Assembly (NCBI GenBank): GCA_903837825.1
Contig: CAILVZ010000042.1
Location: 1 to 64,000, forward strand
Length of the DNA stretch: 64,000 nucleotides
Direction of reading: 5' to 3'
From: Akkermansiaceae bacterium
GTDB lineage: Bacteria; Verrucomicrobiota; Verrucomicrobiia; Verrucomicrobiales; Akkermansiaceae
Shown piece after piece: positions 18,468 to 26,538 of the stretch (positions within the stretch are counted from its first letter, which is position 1; each line of letters starts with the position of its first letter). The translations under genes were made by a program, and so were the position numbers. Below the pieces are notes generated by a model that did no database searches, was not told where the DNA came from, and saw only the letters and a program-made list of their open reading frames with translations.

Positions 18468-20681
18468 TCATGACAGACTGCTTGAATGGCTTAGGACGGA
18501 AGCCTGATTCTTATTGAAAATGCAAGATACCTCCGCGCCGCATTTACGAAGTTCAGCATATCCCCATGCCAACCTGTCCTTTTTGGTTTTTTCTGCATCA
18601 AGAACCAGTAGGACCATGTCCATCATCCCGGCCATTGCAAGCGTCTTGCTTGTTGGGTCGACCACTGGCATATCAAACACAACGTAGTCGAACTTGCTCT
18701 CTTTGATGGCGGGTAACATCTTATTAAGCTGCACTGAGGTAATGCTCATCTGTGCGCAATCAGCGGAATCACCAGACAACGGCTGATAAACCCCAGGCGC
18801 CACCTGCCGTATATCCTGACTGTCACTCATCAAAAGTGCGCTTCTTAATGTTGCATCTTGGATTCCCTCGCGTGCTGATTGAGTTTCGATCATTGGGCTG
18901 ATTGAGATAATCAGCACCTTGGTTCCACCGGCGTTCGCAAGGGATTTTGCAAGGCCACTTGCAATCGTCGTTACCCCTGCGCCTTTTGACAATCCAGTCA
19001 CCCCGATGATCTTTGGGTGGTGCGTGACATGGTTTGCCGCAAAGCTAAAGAGAATTCGATCCCTGATTGCTTCAACGTAGTGAAAAATTCCTTTGGATCG
19101 TTGATCACCTTCCATGTTGGAGGCCCCCTTGCCTAATATGGTAGGTGGTTGATTTCGCGAAGTCGCGTTGCCAAGAATTCGATTCAAGGCACCTTCCATT
19201 TTTAGCTTCGGAATTGCAATCAAGAGCGGCAATTGCATCCGATTCTCAATCTCCATGGGCCTCTGGATCCTCCGATCGATCAACAGTTCGATCATAAACG
19301 CGAGGCCCAATCCAAGAGCAAGCCCACCACCAGCGAAGCCCATCATGATTTTTTCCGACTTTTTGTCATAGTAGCGGAATGGCCGTGACGGCTGCTGAAC
19401 CATGGTGATATTCGGCATCCGTGATGGATCGAGTGCCTGGTCGACACGCGCATTTTTTAGGTTGGTTTCGAGAAGGCGATATTCTGCTTCTTCCATTTCC
19501 TTCCGGCGGCTTAGTTCCTCAATTTCCGCACCAACCGTGTATTGCTTTTGGAACAACTCACTGATTTCATTCAAGTGTGATTGGTAGACGCTGATTTTAG
19601 CATCGATTGAAGCAAGCTTTGCTCGGGAGGTGATGAGGCTCATCTTTACGCCGAGTGGCTCCGGGTCTTTGCCTATCTGCGCTGTAGCAAGGGATGGGTA
19701 GTTTTGAACCATTTCCCGGATCTTCTTCTCATAGGCAGCGACTCGACTGCGATTGAGGAGGAGAAGTTGGTTGCCATTGGTGAATTTCATTCCAAGTTCG
19801 ATTTCTCGCTTATGGAGAAACTCGAGCATCTCTGATGCTGTCTTGTATTCGGCCACAACATCCGGTGGCGCTTCAGGCAGGAGACCTCCTGCGTGTGGGA
19901 CCAGTTCGGAATGTGGTTCATCGCCTACCTGTCTACTCAGTTCGTCGAAATTTGCTTGTTGCTCAGCAAGTTCAGCCTTCGCATTCATGAGCTCTTCAAT
20001 GGTGCGTGCTCGCTGAGAAGAAAGGGCACTTGTTGCATCCGCGAGCGATACAAACCCAGACTCCGTTCTGAGTTTGTCTAATGCCCGCTCCGTGTTTTGG
20101 AGTTTGTCATGAACCTCTTTGTTTTGTTTCGCGACCATATCGAATGCCGCTGCGGAGCGATGGATCTCGAGATGCTTCTCAAAATAGCGATCGATCAGTG
20201 CTTGGAGCACCCTTTTTGCAATTTCTGGGCTATGGTTATTGTATGTTACCACCAACACGTTCGCGCTTTGCCCGACCGTAACCCCGAGGCCGCCTGCGAT
20301 CGCGTCCGCTGCATCATCGGGTGAGCCCTTACCGTTGATCGCAGGGATGAGGTTTTTGGCACCTAGGCGTTCCGCGACATCGCTGGCAAGGTCAGCACTT
20401 CGAATGATTTCAATTTCCGTGTTGATGACGCCTCCTCCAGGGTTGGCATCTGGATCGCTTTGGGACTGGTATGGATCGATCGTCCCGCGCTCAAGGACAT
20501 AACGAATTAGGAGTTTTGCTTCTGACTGATAGAATGCTTCGCGTCTGAGATAGGTCGTTACTGCGGCGGCGAGGCCAATCGCTGTGACGCCGACGATGAG
20601 CCACCTGCGCTTTGTCACGACAAAGCACGCGTCATCGAGAGTAAATGCAGACTGCACTGGCACATGATTCGGTTTTTGCAT
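18468..20681 (-). CDS. Wzc/GumC-like polysaccharide co-polymerase with degenerate BY-kinase domain
   Basis: N-terminal Wzz region, coiled coil, second TM, C-terminal GVTGLSKGAGVTTIASGLAKSLA...KVLIISISP...FDYVVFDMPVVDPTS. Confidence 0.85.
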   Translation of the reverse strand: MQKPNHVPVQSAFTLDDACFVVTKRRWLIVGVTAIGLAAAVTTYLRREAFYQSEAKLLIRYVLERGTIDPYQSQSDPDANPGGGVINTEIEIIRSADLASDVAERLGAKNLIPAINGKGSPDDAADAIAGGLGVTVGQSANVLVVTYNNHSPEIAKRVLQALIDRYFEKHLEIHRSAAAFDMVAKQNKEVHDKLQNTERALDKLRTESGFVSLADATSALSSQRARTIEELMNAKAELAEQQANFDELSRQVGDEPHSELVPHAGGLLPEAPPDVVAEYKTASEMLEFLHKREIELGMKFTNGNQLLLLNRSRVAAYEKKIREMVQNYPSLATAQIGKDPEPLGVKMSLITSRAKLASIDAKISVYQSHLNEISELFQKQYTVGAEIEELSRRKEMEEAEYRLLETNLKNARVDQALDPSRMPNITMVQQPSRPFRYYDKKSEKIMMGFAGGGLALGLGLAFMIELLIDRRIQRPMEIENRMQLPLLIAIPKLKMEGALNRILGNATSRNQPPTILGKGASNMEGDQRSKGIFHYVEAIRDRILFSFAANHVTHHPKIIGVTGLSKGAGVTTIASGLAKSLANAGGTKVLIISISPMIETQSAREGIQDATLRSALLMSDSQDIRQVAPGVYQPLSGDSADCAQMSITSVQLNKMLPAIKESKFDYVVFDMPVVDPTSKTLAMAGMMDMVLLVLDAEKTKKDRLAWGYAELRKCGAEVSCIFNKNQASVLSHSSSLS

Positions 20682-21081
20682 CTGTTGCTAATCAAATATG
20701 CCTCATCAGGTTTGGGCCACTAGGCATGGCACGCTGCCGCCCTTGGTCGCATAGAGTGTGGTGACTCTAAAACCTGAGGTCTATTGGGGTTCTGGGCATG
20801 TACGATCCAATGATGCGACTGCGCAGAATCATCTGTGCGTCGGACCTGCCAGTGGCGCGTGGGTTGCGTCTGGGGGATCGAGGGGAATTGAGGGGAGCTG
20901 CCGGCTTTAGGCAGGATGAGGTTGGGGGGAATGCTTTAGGTCAATGAAAGTAGTTGACGAGAATTTAGCCGATTTGATTGGTCGTAGTGAAGTCTCTTTG
21001 TATCGGACTAACTTGTGTTTATATACTGCTACTATTATTTTGTTAGATCAATCGTAATTATCTAACTTTTCAACGCGTTTA

Positions 21082-22320
21082 TTAAAAATTTACTGATATT
21101 TCAGCTGTGAGCTGGAACTGCTCCCATTCTGTATTGCCATGATTCAGACCATATCGGGCATTTGATTTGATTTCGGCTCGGCCGTTGAAAATCGGTTTTT
21201 GGTAGCCAATAAAAATTTCTGAGCGGCTATCATCTACAAGCGCGGTCGGAACATCCATAAGCGCCTCGTAGGATTGCATCTCAAAGAGCACACCTAGGCT
21301 TGCGGTTGATGCGGTGAAATTTCTCATGATTCTAGTGGAGACGGAAAGATCATTGACTAGGTAGTCTGATTGTGTGGCGGATGGCGTGGTGACATGCTGT
21401 AATGAGCTTTCCCATGTCCACAATGGATTGATTTCGCAATATGCGGCGAGGTACCCTGTCAGGCCAGCATGGCGATTGCTGAATTCGGCCTCATTGATAG
21501 CTTGATTCATGCCGATGGAGGCAAGGATTTGTACGCTTTCGGCAAGCTTGTAGCGGGTTTGGATTGATACGGTGCCCGTTTCATCGTTGCCAGTATTGTC
21601 GGACTGCATGGAGGAATAGCTGAGGGATGGCCCCATGCTAAATCGCTCGTCTGCCGACCAGAAAAAGCCCGTCTGGCCACTCATCGTTTGATACGAAACA
21701 AATCCAGCGGAGTCATAAGTCGAGGAGTCGTTGGACAGCCCAAGGTAGAACGATGTTTTGGGTGCAACTTGGTAAGTTCCTAACAATCTTACGCTGGTCA
21801 GACCAGTGGTTACAAACGTGCCTGTTAGGCTGTCGGTTGCGGCGGTTGAGCGGTATTGGGCTTCTGCCGTGATTGCTGATCTCGTGCCTTCGATTTTCGC
21901 CATGAGCCCACCTCGGTGGTTGACGCCATCGAGATCGGAATTTTCTGCGTAAAAACGAGCATTCGCCTCGTAGTCTGCATTGATCGTGATTGGCGCACCC
22001 CCCTCGGGGTCAGAGCTGTAGTGGATCTTCGGTGAAAGCATCATCGTGAATTCGTCACGTGGGTGGTGTTCATCGAGGAAAAAGTTTGAGTCGTATTGAG
22101 ATGCTAGGCCGATGGCGGTGCTGATAACGCCCTTGGTTGGCGACATTGTGGATAGTCCGTTGCCCCAAGGCTCGGTCGACATCCCGCTGAGGCCCAAGTT
22201 GGTTGAGGTTGCCAGTTGGGTGATCAGGCTTGCTGCACCTGCCAGAGGAAACGTCGCAATACTAAGGCTGATGACTGCGATTGCAGTGGTTAGGACATGG
22301 TGCTGGGGCTGGTTTCGCAT
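21082..22320 (-). CDS. Outer-membrane beta-barrel protein, probably linked to polysaccharide export
   Basis: ORF is open to 22701, but a signal-like sequence starts at Met 22320 (MRNQPQHHVLTTAIAVISLSIATFPLAGA); repeated amphipathic strands and C-terminal ...LTAEISVNF. Confidence 0.65.
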   Translation of the reverse strand: MRNQPQHHVLTTAIAVISLSIATFPLAGAASLITQLATSTNLGLSGMSTEPWGNGLSTMSPTKGVISTAIGLASQYDSNFFLDEHHPRDEFTMMLSPKIHYSSDPEGGAPITINADYEANARFYAENSDLDGVNHRGGLMAKIEGTRSAITAEAQYRSTAATDSLTGTFVTTGLTSVRLLGTYQVAPKTSFYLGLSNDSSTYDSAGFVSYQTMSGQTGFFWSADERFSMGPSLSYSSMQSDNTGNDETGTVSIQTRYKLAESVQILASIGMNQAINEAEFSNRHAGLTGYLAAYCEINPLWTWESSLQHVTTPSATQSDYLVNDLSVSTRIMRNFTASTASLGVLFEMQSYEALMDVPTALVDDSRSEIFIGYQKPIFNGRAEIKSNARYGLNHGNTEWEQFQLTAEISVNF

Positions 22321-22578
22321 TGAGGGGGATTGAACCGGTCGATTCGTTCGATCATTAAGGGATTGGGCGTTCCATGTCAATCTCATTGGGAAACATGACG
22401 CGTGTTTCCAGAGGATCATCGGGGTTTCTTGAGGTGTTGGGTTAAGCCGCTGATCTAATGAGATTTCATTGGGTTTCATTTGGTTTCCGCAGGCCGCTGG
22501 TTTTTTGGGCTGCTGAGAAGACGCGGGGTTCGATGATTGATGGCTTGCGCGGGTGTTTTCCCGTTCTAGATTGCACCT

Positions 22579-23238
22579 ATGAAAGTTCGGCAGCGCATTC
22601 TTCTGAGGGCGGCATCGGTTTTGGCCGTCGTCTGGGCGTGCGTGTGGGGTATCCAGAGTTTGGCCGGATCGAGAAAAATCACTGCCGACCGGATAAGCCA
22701 TGAGATCGCCACGATGAACTTCGAGGATTGGTCTTCAGGCTCCACGGCGATGAATTCTGATGAAGTCAGGCGGCGTGAAGCAGAGATTCGTAGGCTGGCG
22801 GGTTTATTCAATCGTCTTGATTTCCAAGAGCGCGAAAGGAACCGTGAGAGTCGAGCGGGCGAGAGTTTCTTCCGCCGGCTTGCAGCTGGCGAGAAGTCAC
22901 TTTTCATTCAACTCACCGTGGTTGAGTCGATGAGCCGGTTCATGGAGTCACTTGATGGCATGAAGCCTCAGCAGCGGCGGCAGTTCGTCGAGCAGGGACT
23001 TAAGGAGATCCAGCAAGGGCGAACAGGTCAAGAAATGGCACGGGCCGATGAGCTCGGCGCGGATCTGCTTGATAAGATCAGCCAAGAAGGGATGCGCGCC
23101 TATTTTGAGAAAGCGAGTGCCGACACGAAGCTTGATTTGGCGCCGTTAATGGAAGCGATGAACGAGACGATGCAGGGGCTTCGGGGCAACGAGTTTCGTC
23201 CCCTTCTTCACAACAACGAGTCCCCTCCCCGCCCATGA
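22579..23238 (+). CDS. Hypothetical protein with N-terminal signal/TM segment
   Basis: ORF with hydrophobic N-terminus MKVRQRILLRAASVLAVVWACVWGIQSLAG; overlaps the downstream pseudopilin start by 4 nt. Confidence 0.7.
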   Translation: MKVRQRILLRAASVLAVVWACVWGIQSLAGSRKITADRISHEIATMNFEDWSSGSTAMNSDEVRRREAEIRRLAGLFNRLDFQERERNRESRAGESFFRRLAAGEKSLFIQLTVVESMSRFMESLDGMKPQQRRQFVEQGLKEIQQGRTGQEMARADELGADLLDKISQEGMRAYFEKASADTKLDLAPLMEAMNETMQGLRGNEFRPLLHNNESPPRP

Positions 23239-23747
23239 TGAGGAGCTCAGGCTTTACGCTGGTTGAATTGCTTGTGGTCCTTGGTTTGATTGCAGCGCTT
23301 TGCGGGATTGGATATCCATTAACTCTTTCTGTTGTGGGTAGATCTCACGAGGCTTCATGCGTGAATCATCTCCGGTCGCTTGGAGTGAGCCTGCAAAGCT
23401 ATCTCCAAGAGCATGGCGATACGATGCCCACGCTCGCCGCGGGCCGATCCTCGAAGAGCGAGGAGGTTGATGTGTTAGACTCTGTTCTCGCGCCTTACTC
23501 GGGTGGGTCCGATGCGTTCAGGTGTCCTGCCGACAGGAACCAATTCGATTTGACTGGATCGAGTTATTTCTGGAACTCGACGCAGAATGGGTTGCGCGTT
23601 TCTGAACTTGCGTTTTTTGGGATAAAGGATCGCCCCGACAAGATCCCGTTAATCACCGACATGGAGGCATGGCATCCCGGTGGTGTTAACCTTCTTTATG
23701 CGGATTTAAGCAGCTCTAACCAAACTCGGTTCGGCATTAGCCAATGA
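23235..23747 (+). CDS. Type II secretion/type IV pilin-like pseudopilin
   Basis: Prepilin cleavage motif SSGFTLVELLVVLGLIAAL; C-terminal HPGGVNLLYADLSS. Confidence 0.85.
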   Translation: MMRSSGFTLVELLVVLGLIAALCGIGYPLTLSVVGRSHEASCVNHLRSLGVSLQSYLQEHGDTMPTLAAGRSSKSEEVDVLDSVLAPYSGGSDAFRCPADRNQFDLTGSSYFWNSTQNGLRVSELAFFGIKDRPDKIPLITDMEAWHPGGVNLLYADLSSSNQTRFGISQ

Positions 23748-23757
23748 AATAATCGCC

Positions 23758-24654
23758 ATGCTTGTCGCTAGTGGACTCTCAAAAAAATTTGGTGGAAAGC
23801 CAGCGCTTTCCGACGTCTCGTTCCATGTGAAACGTGGAGAGATCTATGGCTTGCTGGGTCATAATGGCGCGGGCAAGAGCACCTCACTCGGGGTGGTTCT
23901 TGGCATGGTCATGCCCGATTCGGGCGACGTGACGATCGATGGAATTTCGGTTCTCCGAAATCGTTCGCGGGCATTGCGCAAGGTGGGTGCGATTTTCGAA
24001 TCGCCTGCGTTTTACGACTACTTGAGTGGATGGGACAATTTGAAGATTTTGATGGGCTACTCGGGCGGGTTCGATTCCACTGCGGCGCGAGCGGTGGTTG
24101 AGCGTGTTGGCCTTTCTCGGCGGATCCATTCCAAAGTCAGGACATATAGCCACGGCATGCGTCAGCGGCTTGCACTCGCGCAAGCCCTACTGCCGGAGCC
24201 TGAAGTTTTGCTTTTGGACGAGCCGACGGATGGACTCGATCCGGAAGGCATCAAGTGGTTTCGCGAGTTCATTCTGAAGCTTCGGGATGAGCGAGGCATG
24301 ACGGTTTTGTTTAACTCCCACCTGCTTGCCGAGGTCGAGTTGATGTGCGACCGGGTGGCGATCCTTCGTGAAGGAAAGCGGGTTTTTGAAGGAAGCATCG
24401 GCAGCATCCAAGATGATACGCGATTTTTTGAGGTCGACTTCGAGCCATGGGGGATTGCCTGTGGATTGGTGCACAGCGCCGGCGGTGAGGTTCGCGCGGT
24501 GGGGCGCATCAGTCTTCCTGCCACCGTGGATCCTGCGGCATTGGTCGAGACCTTGGTCCGTGCCGGTGTTGGAATCCGCAGCTTCTCGCCGATGCGGCGC
24601 TCATTAGAAGATCTTTACATGGAAATCCTTAACAGCGCTGGCAGTCCTAACTGA
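23758..24654 (+). CDS. ABC transporter ATP-binding protein
   Basis: GHNGAGKSTSLG, YSHGMRQRLALAQALL, VLLLDEPTDGLDP. Confidence 0.95.
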   Translation: MLVASGLSKKFGGKPALSDVSFHVKRGEIYGLLGHNGAGKSTSLGVVLGMVMPDSGDVTIDGISVLRNRSRALRKVGAIFESPAFYDYLSGWDNLKILMGYSGGFDSTAARAVVERVGLSRRIHSKVRTYSHGMRQRLALAQALLPEPEVLLLDEPTDGLDPEGIKWFREFILKLRDERGMTVLFNSHLLAEVELMCDRVAILREGKRVFEGSIGSIQDDTRFFEVDFEPWGIACGLVHSAGGEVRAVGRISLPATVDPAALVETLVRAGVGIRSFSPMRRSLEDLYMEILNSAGSPN

Positions 24655-24657
24655 AAT

Positions 24658-25515
24658 TTGATTCACATGCTCTTTTTCCAACAACTTCGAGGCGAGCTAC
24701 GCAAGCTGTTTGCCAGGCCCAGAACCTGGATGGGGTATGGAGCCTTCATCCTCATGGAGGCGGTCATCTTGTTTGTCTATAAATTGGACCGCAGCCAGAA
24801 ATACATGCACGCCATGCTTGAGCGAAATGGGTTAGATTTCAGCACCTACTATAGCTCACTGAGCATTACGTTTACGATTATGCTTCTTAGCATGTTCCTG
24901 TTAGGCTCGATTTATTTTGCCTTGGTCGCGGGTGATATCGTCGCCAAGGAAAACGAAGATGGAAATCTCCGCTTGGTCTTCGCCCGACCCATCAGCCGGC
25001 TACGACTTCTACTGGTGAAGTATACTGCGGTATCGCTCTACACTTTCACCTTTGTATTCTTTGTTGGAATCACCGGTTACGCCATGGCCGTTGCCGCCGT
25101 TGGCTGGAAAGGCGGCTTGTTTGTCATGGAGCCAAAGATGAAAGTCTTTGCCGCTTACTCGGATTGGTGGGAGGGAGCGGGTCGCTTAGCGATGTCCGCT
25201 GGGGGTATCGGCGTAAGCATGATCACCCTTTCGTCCATCGCTTTCATGTTTTCCTGTTTTAAGATCAAACCCGCCGCCGCAACGATCATCACGCTCACCA
25301 TTCTTTTTGTGGACATGATCTTGCAAGGGTTTCCATTCTTTAAGCCTTACGAGAGTTGGTTCATTACTTGGCGCATGAGCGCGTGGGTCTTCATCATGGA
25401 GCAACAAATCTCATGGCCCAAAATCGTTGAGTCTTATGCGTTCCTCTTTGGGCTCAATGTCACCTTGTTCACGCTAGGCTGGATCTCATTCCAGAGCCGA
25501 GATTTCAAAACGTGA
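24658..25515 (+). CDS. ABC-2 type transporter permease
   Basis: Polytopic membrane protein immediately downstream of an ABC ATPase; GDIVAKENEDGNLRLVFARPISRLRLLLVKY. Confidence 0.85.
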   Translation: MIHMLFFQQLRGELRKLFARPRTWMGYGAFILMEAVILFVYKLDRSQKYMHAMLERNGLDFSTYYSSLSITFTIMLLSMFLLGSIYFALVAGDIVAKENEDGNLRLVFARPISRLRLLLVKYTAVSLYTFTFVFFVGITGYAMAVAAVGWKGGLFVMEPKMKVFAAYSDWWEGAGRLAMSAGGIGVSMITLSSIAFMFSCFKIKPAAATIITLTILFVDMILQGFPFFKPYESWFITWRMSAWVFIMEQQISWPKIVESYAFLFGLNVTLFTLGWISFQSRDFKT

Positions 25516-25521
25516 AACCGT

Positions 25522-26220
25522 TCACCAGTCGGTGTTGAAGCCGCGGGAGTCGATGTGGGTGAAATTCCAGTAACCACCGACACCTCCCTTGAAAAGCCCA
25601 CGCTCGCGGAGGTTCCGTGCGACTGCGGCCACCTTGGACGGGCGCGTAGGAAATTGCACATCGACCGCCACATTGGCCTGGTGCCATGAGCCGACCTTGG
25701 CGCCTTCGCAGTGCGCGTTGTAGGCAGGACAGCGGTAGGCAGAAACGACTTCCACCTCTTTCACATTCATTTCCAATGCGATGCGGTCTGCGACTCGGAG
25801 GGTATAGCCCATCCGCTTCCACCATTTTTTGGGCGGCAGCGTGTTCCAAATGGAGCCTTTGTTCTTGGCGTGTGCCTCGATCACCTGTTGGGCCGAGATG
25901 CTCTTCAGATTGAGGCTGGCGAGGTATCGGGCATACTCTTGCAAGCCGACCCCTTGCGTCCGAGCCCAGTCGGATGGCAGGTCAGGTAAAATGATCGACG
26001 GCGCGGGCGCTTGCACTTGCGAGAGCTCAGGTCTGCGCGGCTGGGTCTGGATGATCACCCGTGGGCCAGCGTCCACGGGTGCTTGAGCCGCGAAGGCCTC
26101 TGCCGAATTCGATGAAGCCAACCACCCAAGGCCCATCAGGCCAAGACCGCCGATGACGCTCCGACGGTCGATCGCGGCGGCTTGATGGGGCTGTCCTGTG
26201 GGCGGTTCTTGAGAAATCAT
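25522..26220 (-). CDS. Tat-exported DUF882/peptidase M15-like (YcbK-type) protein
   Basis: Tat-like DRRSVIGGLGLMGLG; VSAYRCPAYNAHCEGAKVGSWHQANVAVDVQFP; start assigned to ATG at 26220. Confidence 0.75.
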   Translation of the reverse strand: MISQEPPTGQPHQAAAIDRRSVIGGLGLMGLGWLASSNSAEAFAAQAPVDAGPRVIIQTQPRRPELSQVQAPAPSIILPDLPSDWARTQGVGLQEYARYLASLNLKSISAQQVIEAHAKNKGSIWNTLPPKKWWKRMGYTLRVADRIALEMNVKEVEVVSAYRCPAYNAHCEGAKVGSWHQANVAVDVQFPTRPSKVAAVARNLRERGLFKGGVGGYWNFTHIDSRGFNTDW

Positions 26221-26538
26221 GAAACTGAAAGAGGCATCGACTGCCAACCGCAGCGAAATTCATGCCGAAACATGGAATGGGCGCTCGAAAGTTGGCGAAG
26301 TCGTGTGAAACCAAGCAGGCATGCCCGATGCGGCAAGTAAAAAAACCCCGACAGAGTCTAATTTGGTGCGAAAATCCTTACATTTTTCCCATTTTCGCAG
26401 GGAAGGCGCTTAAGTTTATTAAAATATCAAGGTTTCCAGATGGCCAGTCCTCATTGTGGCCCCCTCCGCACTTCCACAATCTGCCATTGCGGAAAATCCC
26501 GCCTGTTTTTCGGGCGCGTCCCATGCTTCAGTCCCCTC

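Noticed and set aside
22321-22701. N-terminal extension of the beta-barrel ORF
   Set aside because: Residues 1-127 look non-coding (MAYPVGSDFSRSGQTLDTPHARPDDGQ...), overlap a divergent gene start at 22579, and precede a proper signal peptide at 22320.
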